15,188 bases of DNA from JBEHWX01 sp048498995 (GCA_048498995.1 JBEHWX010000129.1:1-15188), one strand, 5' to 3'; shown: positions 1 through 7,151, counted from the stretch's first letter. The notes: generated by a model not told the origin, from the sequence alone. A program made the numbers and translations.

Positions 1-103
1 CCGGACGGGACGCTTCGTTTCCGGGAGCGCGCTCCGCATCTTCCGGCGCCGGCATCCGGGGGGATGCCGGCCACGCCCGACTCTCCAACATCGATCCTTC
101 GCC

Positions 104-490
104 ATGATCCCGCATCTGATTCTCTACGTCGCCGACCAGGGACGGAGCCGCGATTTCTACCGCGCGCTCCTCGGCATCGAGCCGACGCTCGACGTTCCGG
201 GAATGACCGAGTTCGACCTCGGCAATGGAGCGGTGCTCGGTCTGATGCCTGAGAGCGGCATCAAGCGCCTGCTCGGCGGCGCGCTCCCCGATCCGGCCGG
301 CGCGGCCGGCATTCCCCGCTGCGAGCTCTATCTCCGGGTGGATGATCCCGAGGCATATCATCGTCGCTCCGTCGAGGCCGGGGCTCGCGAGCTGAGCCCG
401 CTCCAGCTCCGCACCTGGGGAGATCTGGCCGCCTATTCCCTCGATCCGGACGGACACGTGGTCGCGGTCGCCTCGCTCCGGCATCGGTGA
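104..490 (+). CDS. VOC-family (glyoxalase/bleomycin-resistance/dioxygenase fold) protein
   Basis: This 128-residue protein has the usual length and layout of a single VOC domain made of two beta-alpha-beta-beta-beta modules. The first module opens with IPHLILYVAD (residues 2-11) followed by the helix RSRDFYRALLG (14-24), the typical start of the fold. The second opens with CELYLRVDDPEAY (73-85) and closes with the characteristic YSLDPDGHVVAVA (111-123). Family members bind a metal or small ligand and act as glyoxalases, ring-cleavage dioxygenases or resistance proteins; the substrate cannot be read from the sequence. The start is the ATG before the conserved first strand; the Shine-Dalgarno sequence is weak. 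The gene is alone on the plus strand and converges on the minus-strand gene ending at 900. Confidence 0.85.
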   Translation: MIPHLILYVADQGRSRDFYRALLGIEPTLDVPGMTEFDLGNGAVLGLMPESGIKRLLGGALPDPAGAAGIPRCELYLRVDDPEAYHRRSVEAGARELSPLQLRTWGDLAAYSLDPDGHVVAVASLRHR

Positions 491-583
491 ACGGGCGCAT
501 CGGACTGAGGGGAAGATCGCGCGGAGGGACGCCGGTGGGAGTATTCGCGGAGGAGGAGGGGAGAAAGCGAGGGGATAAACGGA

Positions 584-629
584 GCATCCCCCGCGACGCG
601 CTTCGGGAGCGAAGGGGCGCGGGGGATGC
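584..629. terminator. Compound hairpin downstream of the VOC gene
   Basis: A 12-bp perfect stem pairs GCATCCCCCGCG (584-595) with CGCGGGGGATGC (618-629). Its interior holds a second stem, CTTCG (601-605) with CGAAG (610-614), around a GGAG tetraloop. The structure lies about 95 bp past the VOC stop codon in a convergent gap. No clean T-run follows on either strand, so an intrinsic terminator is plausible but not secure; a structured 3' end or RNA-processing site is an alternative. Confidence 0.45.
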
Positions 630-726
630 CGTTCGGTGTTCTAGGTCGGCGTTCGAACGCCTGGTGAGAGATACGGGTATATCCGTTCCATCGAAAGCCC
701 ATGCAAGCAAGTCTCTCCGAGGCGCG

Positions 727-759
727 CCGTATGGGCGGCCATGGGGGCCGCCCATACGG
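727..759. repeat. Perfect 14-bp inverted repeat
   Basis: CCGTATGGGCGGCC (727-740) is exactly reverse-complementary to GGCCGCCCATACGG (746-759), with a 5-nt loop ATGGG. A shorter relative with the same core (GGGCGGCC / GGCCGCCC, followed by GTACGG) occurs at 4960-4986. Each copy sits in a convergent intergenic gap close to a copy of the CTGAAGA-loop repeat, so this looks like a dispersed palindromic element rather than a gene-specific terminator. Confidence 0.6.
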
Positions 760-783
760 AGGGAAGTCCGATAATCGCGCCTC

Positions 784-810
784 GGTAGGCGCACGTCTTC
801 AGCGTGCGTC
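784..810 (-). repeat. Dispersed CTGAAGA-loop stem-loop repeat, copy A
   Basis: Read on the minus strand this is a stem around the loop CTGAAGA followed by TACC. On the plus strand GGCGCACG (788-795) pairs with CGTGCGTC (803-810) across TCTTCAG, with one G-T pair. The same element occurs at 4748-4774, in diverged form at 4889-4914, and as the core of the tandem array from 14882. Confidence 0.75.
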
Positions 811-899
811 ATGGTTTCGGTGCGGCTACCGGGCCGCTCGTTCCGAGCATGCCTACCTCATACCAAGCGTTTCGAGCACGGGGCCGGGGAACGGCCGGA

Positions 900-1220
900 T
901 CATTCGCGGGGAGGGAGCAGGGCCGCGATCTTATCGGCCCTCACCATGTGCCGCTCGGCCAGCGTCCGGAAGGTGGCCGCGGTCGCCATCTCGCCGAGCT
1001 GTTCCTGCGCGTCGGCCATCCGGTTGCAGTATTCGGCAACGTCCCGCTCGTCGTCCACATCCTGGTGGGTGAAGCCGTACGGCTGGTTGTAGAGCGCCAC
1101 CGCGGCGGTTCCATGGAGCGTGAGGGTGAGCTTGGTGCTCGATCCGTTGCTCCGTCCCGGGTTGAGAAAATTCTCCCACTGCTCCGGCGACATTGCCGGC
1201 TCTATCGGGGTATCGGACAT
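900..1220 (-). CDS. Hypothetical 106-residue cytoplasmic protein
   Basis: I do not recognise a family. The start at 1220 (MSDTPIEP) was chosen over an in-frame ATG seven codons upstream because AAGGAG (complement of 1229-1234) lies eight bases before it. The protein has a polar N-terminus (SPEQWENFLNPGR, residues 11-23), a probable short strand TKLTLTLHGTAAVALYN (29-45), and a predicted helix from about 52 to 102 rich in charged residues and alanine (DDERDVAEYC..., AERHMVRADKIAALL). There is no signal peptide, membrane segment or metal motif. It lies 86 bp downstream of the M42 peptidase on the same strand and may be co-transcribed with it. The good Shine-Dalgarno and biased codon use support a real gene. 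Confidence 0.7.
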   Translation of the reverse strand: MSDTPIEPAMSPEQWENFLNPGRSNGSSTKLTLTLHGTAAVALYNQPYGFTHQDVDDERDVAEYCNRMADAQEQLGEMATAATFRTLAERHMVRADKIAALLPPRE

Positions 1221-1306
1221 GATGCATGCTCCTTGTGGCATGTCGGGGCCGGCCCGCGTCCCGGGGAGAGGACACGAGCGCGCTCCGCGCCGGGATGGAT
1301 GGGGGA

Positions 1307-2365
1307 TTACTCGGGAATGAAGCTCGTCTCCGGCGTCAGGCTCCGCACGAGCGCGGCGATCAGCTTGGCGGCGTTCTCCACGTCGGCCAGCTCGATCATC
1401 TCGTTCGGGGAGTGCATGTAGCGGTTCGGGATCGAGATCACCGCCGTGGCCACGCCGCCGCGCGCATGGTGAATCTCGTCGGCATCGGTGCCGGTGAAGC
1501 GCGGGGTGATCTGCAGGGCGTAGGGGATATTCTCCCGCTCGGCCGCGTCGAGCAGCATCTCGTAGAGCACGGGGCTGTTGGCCGCGCCGCGCGAGAGCAC
1601 CGGCCCGCCGCCGAGGCGGACATCGCCATGCTGCTTCTTGTCGGAGCCGGGATGGTCGGTGGCGAAGGTCACGTCCACGGCGATCGCCACCTGCGGATCG
1701 AAGGAATAGGCGGCCGCGCGCGCGCCGGCCGCGCCGATCTCCTCGTGGGCGGTGGCCACCGCGGCCACCGTGGCGCGCGGACGGTCCTCGGCCAGCAGAC
1801 GGAGCGCCTCCAGCACCGTGTAGGCGCCGATCCGGTTGTCGATGCTCCGGGAAACCAGACGTCCGTTCGGCATCTCGAGCACGGTCGTGTCGATCACGCC
1901 GACGGTGCCGACGCGGACCAGCTCGGCCGCCTCGGCGCGGGTGCGGGCGCCGATATCGATCCAGAGATCCCTGATCCGGCTCGCCTTCTCACGCTCGTCG
2001 CCCTCCATCAGATGGATCGGCTTCTTGCCGATGACGCCGAGGATCTCGCCGGCGCGGCCGAGGAGCCTGATCCGCTGCCCCACGAGCACCTGCGGATCCC
2101 ATCCGCCGATCGGCGCGAAGGAGAGATACCCCTCGTCGTCGATGTGGCTGATCATCAGTCCGATCTCGTCGATATGGCCGGCCAGCAGCACGCGCGGGCC
2201 ATCTCCCCGGATCACCGCGAAGGAGTTGCCCCGCACGTCGGTGCTCACCTCGTCGGCGAAGGTGGATGCCTCGCCACGCCAGACGCGCGCCGGTGCCGCC
2301 TCGTCGCCGGAGGGGCCGGGGGTGGAGAGAAGCTGCTTCAGGAATGAGTGGGAATGCTCGGTCAC
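1307..2365 (-). CDS. M42-family metallo-aminopeptidase (glutamyl aminopeptidase / FrvX type)
   Basis: This 352-residue protein matches the usual length of M42 (TET-type) aminopeptidases, which form dodecamers that trim peptides in the cytoplasm using two metal ions. Expected ligands and catalytic residues are visible: H64 and D66 in AGHIDEIG, the bridging D176 in RSIDNRIGAYT, the catalytic base E208 and ligand E209 in AHEEIGAAG, D231 in VDVTFATDHPG, and H318 in NRYMHSPNEMI. Residues of about 68-160 correspond to the inserted domain. The start is preceded by AGGAG at good spacing. Specificity (glutamyl, leucyl or broad) cannot be read. It is followed on the same strand by a small unknown gene after 86 bp. 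The older label endoglucanase for this family is a misannotation. Confidence 0.93.
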   Translation of the reverse strand: MTEHSHSFLKQLLSTPGPSGDEAAPARVWRGEASTFADEVSTDVRGNSFAVIRGDGPRVLLAGHIDEIGLMISHIDDEGYLSFAPIGGWDPQVLVGQRIRLLGRAGEILGVIGKKPIHLMEGDEREKASRIRDLWIDIGARTRAEAAELVRVGTVGVIDTTVLEMPNGRLVSRSIDNRIGAYTVLEALRLLAEDRPRATVAAVATAHEEIGAAGARAAAYSFDPQVAIAVDVTFATDHPGSDKKQHGDVRLGGGPVLSRGAANSPVLYEMLLDAAERENIPYALQITPRFTGTDADEIHHARGGVATAVISIPNRYMHSPNEMIELADVENAAKLIAALVRSLTPETSFIPE

Positions 2366-2476
2366 GGAGTATCTCCTGGGGTATGTGTCGGTCAGGGCGT
2401 GGAGTTCGTACTGTCGTCGTCGATGCCGGAGCGCCGGCGCCGGGAAAGGCTCCGGGCGACGGCGTGGGCGCCATCG

Positions 2477-2510
2477 GCCGGGAAGATCGTCGTGCCGGGA
2501 AGATCGTCGC
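2477..2510. repeat. 17-bp direct duplication in the M42 upstream gap
   Basis: GCCGGGAAGATCGTCG occurs at 2477-2492 and again at 2494-2509, a 17-bp period. Shortly after, GAAACGG(T/C)CGG occurs at 2548 and 2566, an 18-bp period. Both lie in the 225-bp gap (2366-2590) between the M42 gene and the gene ending at 2591. The gap shows no other structure. Confidence 0.7.
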
Positions 2511-2590
2511 GCGGCCCGACGCGTCGCCGTATCGGCAGCGGGGCCGGGAAACGGTCGGAAGTCGAGAAACGGCCGGGAGCTCGGCGGAGC

Positions 2591-2821
2591 TTACTCGTCG
2601 CGCGGCTCCTTCCAGTGCTCGTTGCCGCGGAGCGCCTCGGCCAGCGGCGTTTCCCGTCCGGTCACCATCACCACCGTCATGTCCACCCGCATCACGTACA
2701 TCACCTTGTGCAGCCCGATGGACTCGCGACCGGCGCCGCGGGCCAGCTCGTCGGCGAGCTTTTCCACGTCGGCCACGACGTCCCCCCGGCGGGTGAAGAC
2801 GGGGAAATTCGATTCGATCAT
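2591..2821 (-). CDS. Hypothetical 76-residue protein
   Basis: No family is recognised. The start at 2821 (MIESNFPVF) has GGAG eight bases upstream; the longer open frame to 2959 adds a Pro/Ser/Arg-rich stretch that looks non-coding. The protein reads as an alpha/beta fragment: strand NFPVFTRR, helix DVVADVEKLADELARG (about 19-35), then HKVMYVMRVDMTVVMVTGRETPLAEALRG, with a strongly hydrophobic, Val/Met-rich strand pair. It could be a small dimeric binding protein, but nothing shows a ligand. It lies 100 bp downstream of the DCC-family gene on the same strand and 225 bp upstream of the M42 gene. Confidence 0.65.
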   Translation of the reverse strand: MIESNFPVFTRRGDVVADVEKLADELARGAGRESIGLHKVMYVMRVDMTVVMVTGRETPLAEALRGNEHWKEPRDE

Positions 2822-2921
2822 ACGATCTCCGGAAACACGTTCTCCGGCGCCATCCAACGGGCGTCGGAACAAGGAAGATAGAGGAGAATGGAGAGATTCG
2901 AGCAACGAGCGGGAAGATTCT

Positions 2922-3344
2922 TCACCCTCGCGGGGCATCGGTTCCCTGGCGGACGGCACAGGCGCTCAGGCCGAGCCATCGGGAGATATGATGCCGGTTG
3001 CGCGCCACCAGCGCGTAGCCGAGCATCTCCAGCGGCACCATCACCGGAAAGAGGAGATAGATCAGCCAGACGATGACCGACAGGGGGAAGAACCGGAGCA
3101 GGAACCCGTTGACGGCGAACGCGCCGGAGCGGACGGTGCCGTCCGGCAGGATCAGGCGCGCGGCGCGGGAGCAGGCGGCGTGATCCAGATCGTGGGGGGC
3201 AAGCTCCTCCTCGCTGAAGCGGAAATAGGGCTCGAAGATGAACGTGCCGTCGCGGTCGATCATCCGCCCGAGCTCGACCAGGCGGCTGCAGATGCCGCAG
3301 TCGCCGTCGAAGAGAAATGTGCCGTTGCGGCCGATCGGAATCAT
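2922..3344 (-). CDS. DCC-family thiol-disulfide oxidoreductase-like protein (DUF393)
   Basis: The N-terminus carries the family hallmark FDGDCGICSRLVE (residues 12-24), a thioredoxin-like strand-loop-helix with the CxxC pair C16 and C19 preceded by DGD. The length of 140 residues is typical. ILPDGTVRSGAFAV (65-78) matches the family's second conserved block, and a hydrophobic stretch from about 84 to 112 suggests membrane association. The start at 3344 was chosen because AGGTGAGG lies just upstream; an in-frame ATG at 3395 would add a 17-residue basic tail. The family is assumed to handle dithiol/disulfide exchange, but partners are generally unknown. It is divergent from the small membrane protein at 3626. 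Confidence 0.88.
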   Translation of the reverse strand: MIPIGRNGTFLFDGDCGICSRLVELGRMIDRDGTFIFEPYFRFSEEELAPHDLDHAACSRAARLILPDGTVRSGAFAVNGFLLRFFPLSVIVWLIYLLFPVMVPLEMLGYALVARNRHHISRWLGLSACAVRQGTDAPRG

Positions 3345-3625
3345 CACGTCCTCACCTTCGAGATGCCACGGACGATGCGCCCTCGGCACCGCCACCGGAG
3401 AACTCGCCGCGCCCCGGTCCGATGGCGAACTTAGAGCCTGAAGCTCACCCGTTCAACTCTCGGATGCGACATCCCGCGGCGACCGTGAGAACGATGCTCC
3501 GAGGGAATCGCGCGGCGGCGACGCTCCGGCGCCTGCGCTCCGGCGACGGTGGGAGCACGGCGCCGGACGCGGAGGGTGCATCTTCCTCCGCGGATTCGTA
3601 TGATTGTCGGCTCTGACATCCTTCC
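3345..3625. other. Divergent intergenic region, no gene seen
   Basis: This 281-bp gap lies between two divergent genes, so it should hold promoters for both. It contains a short direct repeat around GCTCCGGCG (near 3520-3545). I see no clear -35/-10 pair, no RNA gene and no convincing reading frame. Confidence 0.5.
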
Positions 3626-3949
3626 ATGTCCGGCCACGGCCGATTCCGATCTTCCATGTCCCGCACGCGCGATATTCTCGTTCCGCTGCTGCTCGGCGGC
3701 CTCTGCTGGCTTGCCGGCGTGATGCTCGCCGGCATCGTGATTCTGCTGGTCGTCATCGGCGAGGCGATCGATCTCGGGCAGGCGAATCTTCTGCAGGGAG
3801 TCGTCGGCACGGCCGCGCTGCTGCCGATTCTCCTGTTCGGACGCCGGCGCGGATGGCCGCGGCGCAGCTTCCTGGCGACGATCGCGGGGGCGGTGCTGGC
3901 CGCCGCGCTCCTGGTCCCGAACTGGGTCATGCCTCACATCCACGGTTGA
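3626..3949 (+). CDS. Small hypothetical membrane protein
   Basis: This 107-residue protein has two ATG candidates: 3626 and 3656 (MSRTRDILVP). Neither has a strong Shine-Dalgarno; the second gives the more typical short basic N-terminus of an inner-membrane protein, and both starts lie within an identical local context (CTTCCATGTC). Hydrophobic segments are LVPLLLGGLCWLAGVMLAGIVIL(LVVIG) at about 18-45, long enough for one or two passes, GVVGTAALLPILLF (59-72) and FLATIAGAVLAAALLVPNWV (82-101). The basic loop GRRRGWPRR (73-81) would be cytoplasmic by the positive-inside rule. I recognise no family. It is followed by another membrane-anchored gene on the same strand after a 237-bp gap. Confidence 0.65.
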   Translation: MSGHGRFRSSMSRTRDILVPLLLGGLCWLAGVMLAGIVILLVVIGEAIDLGQANLLQGVVGTAALLPILLFGRRRGWPRRSFLATIAGAVLAAALLVPNWVMPHIHG

Positions 3950-4129
3950 GGCGGATCTCGCCATCGACGACAACCCTTCCACATCCTCCGACTCCGCTTC
4001 GCGCCGGTCTCGCGTCGCGCGCCGTCATGCGCTCCGCCTCATGAGTTGCCCCCCGGGTATACAGATGGAACAGCATCCCACACATCCCCTCCACGATATC
4101 ACGACCACACGCGCGGCCCATTCCGATGT

Positions 4130-4159
4130 CGGACGAAGCCACGCCGGACGAAGCCACGC
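4130..4159. repeat. 15-bp tandem duplication upstream of the 4187 gene
   Basis: CGGACGAAGCCACGC is present twice head to tail (4130-4144 and 4145-4159), ending 13 bp before the Shine-Dalgarno of the gene starting at 4187. It is one of several short tandem duplications confined to non-coding DNA in this window. Confidence 0.75.
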
Positions 4160-4186
4160 CGGGCGGGCCTTCAGGAGGATGCCGTC

Positions 4187-4705
4187 GTGAAGCGTGGGAG
4201 GATCATCGCGCTCGGCGGCGGGGTGATAGTGCTTGCCGTCGCGGCGGTGCTGGTGGTGCCGCGGCTCGGCCTGGGCTCCGGGCCGAGAGTGGTCACGCGC
4301 GCTCACATGATCGAGGCGATGCGATCGGATTTTCCGGAGTTCCACAGCGCGGGCACTGATACCGGCGGGGAGATGTGGACTGCGGAGGATCTCCCCGCGC
4401 TCACCGCCACGGCGGTGCTGGTGGGCTCGGAGCGGTCGCTGACGCGCGCGAGCATCGTGACCAGGTTCGTGCCGGATCGGGAGGTCAACGAGCGGTCGCT
4501 CGATCGGCTGGACCGGTTCGTCAGCGCGATCGATCCGGAGGCGTACGCGTGGGTGGAGCGCTTCATCGGCCCGAATGCCCGCGGAACGCGATTCGGACGA
4601 TCCGATTCCACGGTGATCAACGGATGGCGCTATCTGCTCCTGGAACGGAAGGAACCGAACTACCTGCTGCTGGTGTTCGACGCGAAGGTGGTGAAGCAAC
4701 CCTGA
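4187..4705 (+). CDS. Hypothetical protein with N-terminal membrane anchor
   Basis: The start is a GTG at 4187, fixed by a strong AGGAGG at 4173-4178 eight bases upstream; upstream in-frame codons run through a tandem duplication and look non-coding. The product is 172 residues. Residues 2-5 are basic (KRGR), residues 6-26 are a single transmembrane helix or uncleaved signal anchor (IIALGGGVIVLAVAAVLVVP), and the rest is a soluble, probably periplasmic alpha/beta domain. That domain includes RAHMIEAMRSDFPEFHSA (38-55), a charged helix DREVNERSLDRLDRFVSAI (97-115) and a C-terminal strand pair WRYLLLERKEPNYLLLVFDAKVV (147-169). No cysteines, lipobox or catalytic motif are visible, and no family is recognised. 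Confidence 0.75.
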   Translation: MKRGRIIALGGGVIVLAVAAVLVVPRLGLGSGPRVVTRAHMIEAMRSDFPEFHSAGTDTGGEMWTAEDLPALTATAVLVGSERSLTRASIVTRFVPDREVNERSLDRLDRFVSAIDPEAYAWVERFIGPNARGTRFGRSDSTVINGWRYLLLERKEPNYLLLVFDAKVVKQP

Positions 4706-4747
4706 GTGCGGGCGGACTCACGTGGCCGCACGTTCGGTGGCATCAAC

Positions 4748-4774
4748 GGCGCACGCTGAAGACGTGCGCCTACC
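4748..4774 (+). repeat. Dispersed CTGAAGA-loop stem-loop repeat, copy B
   Basis: GGCGCACG (4748-4755) and CGTGCGCC (4763-4770) form a perfect 8-bp stem around CTGAAGA, followed by TACC. It lies 42 bp past the stop of the plus-strand gene ending at 4705. Confidence 0.8.
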
Positions 4775-4888
4775 ACTGTGCCTCACTGTGCCGAGCAGGG
4801 GTTGCCATGGCTGTCTTGCCGGTGGAGGTTCATGAGCCGGATACGGGGGTATCGCAGCCAGGCATTTCAGTTATCGCTCCGCGCAATG

Positions 4889-4914
4889 GTAGGCGTGGGT
4901 CTTCAGCCCGCGTT
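4889..4914 (-). repeat. Diverged copy of the stem-loop repeat with a compensated stem
   Basis: On the plus strand GGCGTGGG (4892-4899) faces CCCGCGTT (4907-4914) across TCTTCAG, the same loop as the other copies (complement CTGAAGA). Most stem bases have changed relative to copies A and B yet still pair, with some G-T pairs. The flanking GGTA is also shared. This supports structure, not primary sequence, as the conserved feature. Confidence 0.65.
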
Positions 4915-4959
4915 CTTCATGCCCGCGGAGAAAGCCTGGGCGCTGCCGTCAACGCGGGA

Positions 4960-4986
4960 GGGCGGCCACGGGGGCCGCCCGTACGG
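4960..4986. repeat. Palindrome related to the 727-759 inverted repeat
   Basis: GGGCGGCC (4960-4967) pairs with GGCCGCCC (4973-4980) around a 5-nt loop, then GTACGG follows. The core matches the inverted repeat at 727-759. It sits in the 378-bp convergent gap (4706-5083), which contains these repeats and no visible gene. Confidence 0.6.
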
Positions 4987-5083
4987 TCAACGTTACGCAT
5001 GCGGAGATTGTGCCTCGCGGCTTCCGACGCCGGAACGGGCGCGCGCCCACGTTGCAGATTCGTTATCGCCTCGCCCGCGCTTC

Positions 5084-5812
5084 TCATGACGCGAGGGATC
5101 GATCCCGCTCATCCATCTCCATCATGATCTCCTCGGCCAGGGGAGCGAAGAGCGCTTCCTCACGTGCGACGAGGCCGTCGAGGCCGGTCAGTCCCAGCTC
5201 GTCGATGCCGGCGGTGATCTCCTCCAGATGCCTGGTCTCTTCGCCGATGATCGAGCGGACCGAACGGCGCGGCTCGGCGCGCTCGAGCGTCAGTTGCCAC
5301 GCCGGATAGAGCCACATCGCCCGCCTCTCCACCAGCCACGTCACCAGCCTGTACGCCGCCGCGTTTCTCAGCTCCGGCGCCACCTGTCGCCGCGTGAAGT
5401 CACGGACCGTGACGTCCAGCCGCGCGAAGTAGCCGCGCGCCCGCGCCCCGGCGATCAGGCCGTCGTTGCCGTAATCCTCCGGGATCCTCGGATCGATGCG
5501 ACGGGCCAGACGCTTCAGATAGGCGGCGTGGCGCGTTTCCTCGGCCAGGTGACGAAGGATCTCCTCGGTGATGCCGGACCCTGCCTGCGTCCGCGCGATC
5601 TTGATCGATCCGATGTGCTCCAGCAGCGAGAGGGTGTTGGCGAAGCGCGCGTGCAGGGAGGGGCGCTCGGGGAGCGCTCCCATCCAGCGCTCGAAGCGCT
5701 CGCGCAGAAGCAGCTCGGCCTCGGAGGCCGGAACATCGTGCGCGGGAATGTCGGCGAAGGATGCGTCGACGAAGGGAGCGTCAACGGCGGAGGCGGTCGG
5801 CGAGGAAGTCAT
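5084..5812 (-). CDS. Ferritin-like di-iron protein, last gene of the biotin operon
   Basis: This 242-residue protein carries a complete four-helix di-iron ligand pattern. E65 is in LSLLEHIGSIK, E92 and H95 are in AEETRHAAYL, E162 is in WLVERRAMW, and E192 and H195 are in GEETRHLEEI. The (D/E)ExRH form is shared by bacterioferritins, acyl-ACP desaturases and related di-iron oxygenases. The first 30 residues (AVDAPFVDASFADIPAHDVP) are low-complexity and probably disordered. A C-terminal acidic helix (REEALFAPLAEEIMMEMDERDR) follows. There is no signal peptide, so it should be cytoplasmic. The only usable start, ATG at 5812, lies 32 bp inside bioA, and all upstream operon genes also overlap, implying translational coupling. 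The function is unknown: an oxygenase or desaturase feeding pimelate synthesis, an iron-storage protein, or a helper for BioB iron-sulfur clusters are all possible. It is not a standard Bio protein. Confidence 0.8.
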   Translation of the reverse strand: MTSSPTASAVDAPFVDASFADIPAHDVPASEAELLLRERFERWMGALPERPSLHARFANTLSLLEHIGSIKIARTQAGSGITEEILRHLAEETRHAAYLKRLARRIDPRIPEDYGNDGLIAGARARGYFARLDVTVRDFTRRQVAPELRNAAAYRLVTWLVERRAMWLYPAWQLTLERAEPRRSVRSIIGEETRHLEEITAGIDELGLTGLDGLVAREEALFAPLAEEIMMEMDERDRSLAS

Positions 5813-7151
5813 GAATGCGATGTAGGTCCTGTTCGGGGATGCAGTACGGGGGGAGAAGGTAGATCACGTTGCCGAGGGGACGGAGCAGAATGCCGGCCTC
5901 GAGCGCCTCGGCCACGAGCGTTGCGGCCGCCCCGCTCAGATAGCCCCCCTCCTCGGTCGGAAGGTCGAACGCCGCGATGGTGCCGAGCACGCGCGGCTCC
6001 TCGATCGGCGCGGCGGCGGCCAGCGCGTCGATCCGCTCGCGATGGATCCGCTCGATGGCCTCGATCCGCTCGAACACCGGCTCGTCGCGGAACACTTCCA
6101 GGCTTGCCAGCGCGGCCGCGCACCCGAGCGGGTTGGCCGTGAAGGAGTGCCCATGGAAGAGCGTCCGGCGGCGGTCGGTGCTCAGGAACGCGTCGTGGAT
6201 CCGGTCGCGGCAGACGGTGGCGCCGAAGGGGAGGAACCCGCCGCTCAGCCCCTTCGACAGGGTCACGATATCCGGGGTGACGCCGGCGCGCTCGCAGGCG
6301 AACATCATGCCGGTGCGTCCGAAGCCGGTCAGCACCTCGTCGGCGATCAGCAGCACGTCGTGCTCGCGGCAGAGCGCGGCGAGCGCCGAGAGTGCCTCCT
6401 CGCTCCAGACGAGCATGCCGCCGGCGCCGAGCAGCAGCGGCTCCACGATCACCGCCGTCACGTCACCTCGGGAGAACTCGCGGCGCGCGGCCTCGAGCAG
6501 CCGTTCGGCTCCCTCGGCCGAGCGGCCGGGGAAGGGGAGGCGCGTCACGTCGAACAGCAGCGGATCGAACGCGGCGGTGAAGACCGAGCGGGCGCTGGCG
6601 GCCATGGCGCCGAACGTGTCGCCGTGATAGGCGCCTTCGAGCGCGAGGAATCGCGCCTTCGGCTCCCCCCGGTTCACGCGGTATTGGATCGCCATCTTCA
6701 GCGCTACTTCCACCGCCGTCGAGCCGTTGTCGCTGAAGAAGACCCGGTTCAGATCCTCCGGGAAGAGCGCCGCGAGGCTCGATGCCAGGCGCGCGGCCGG
6801 CTCGTGCGTGAACCCGGCGAAGATCACCTGCTCCAGCTCCGCGGCCTGGCGCGCGATGGCCGCGGCGATGCGCGGATGCGCGTGGCCGTGCAGGGTAACC
6901 CACCAGGAGGAGATGGCGTCGATGATCCGCTCGCCGGAAGGGGTGAAGAGCGAGGCGCCGCTTGCGCGCGCGATCGGCACCGGCGGGGGGGACGTCATCA
7001 TCTGCGTGTAGGGATGCCAGGCATGCCGCCGGTCGAGCTCGACCCACGCGGCCGCTTCCATCTCTCCGGCCACGCTTCCGGCGTCCGTTGCCGTCGTCTC
7101 CAGCGAAGTGTCGTTCATCGGTGCGTCAGTTCTCGTGATCGTTCCGGTCAT
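5781..7151 (-). CDS. bioA: Adenosylmethionine-8-amino-7-oxononanoate aminotransferase
   Basis: BioA is a cytoplasmic PLP enzyme that converts KAPA to 7,8-diaminopelargonate, classically with SAM as amino donor. Family signatures are in order: HAWHPYTQMM (43-52), the substrate-site SSWWVTLHGHAHP (81-93), DNGSTAVEVALKMA (141-154), YHGDTFGAM (175-183), LIADEVLTGFGRTG (268-281) with PLP-binding D271, and the Schiff-base lysine K300 in TLSKGLSGG. FHGHSFTANPLGCAAALASLEVF follows near 335. The 456 residues are slightly longer than E. coli BioA because of an N-terminal extension. The start at 7151 overlaps bioD by 26 bp; ATGs at 7118 (7 bp past the bioD stop) and 7061 (just before the conserved region) are alternatives, and none has a good Shine-Dalgarno. 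Overlap at both ends places it inside the operon. Confidence 0.96.
   Translation of the reverse strand: MTGTITRTDAPMNDTSLETTATDAGSVAGEMEAAAWVELDRRHAWHPYTQMMTSPPPVPIARASGASLFTPSGERIIDAISSWWVTLHGHAHPRIAAAIARQAAELEQVIFAGFTHEPAARLASSLAALFPEDLNRVFFSDNGSTAVEVALKMAIQYRVNRGEPKARFLALEGAYHGDTFGAMAASARSVFTAAFDPLLFDVTRLPFPGRSAEGAERLLEAARREFSRGDVTAVIVEPLLLGAGGMLVWSEEALSALAALCREHDVLLIADEVLTGFGRTGMMFACERAGVTPDIVTLSKGLSGGFLPFGATVCRDRIHDAFLSTDRRRTLFHGHSFTANPLGCAAALASLEVFRDEPVFERIEAIERIHRERIDALAAAAPIEEPRVLGTIAAFDLPTEEGGYLSGAAATLVAEALEAGILLRPLGNVIYLLPPYCIPEQDLHRIHDFLADRLRR

Noticed and set aside
1226..2347. 373-residue plus-strand open frame
   Set aside because: It is antisense to the M42 aminopeptidase, whose metal ligands are all present on the minus strand; the plus-strand product is His/Arg/Gly-rich without motifs.
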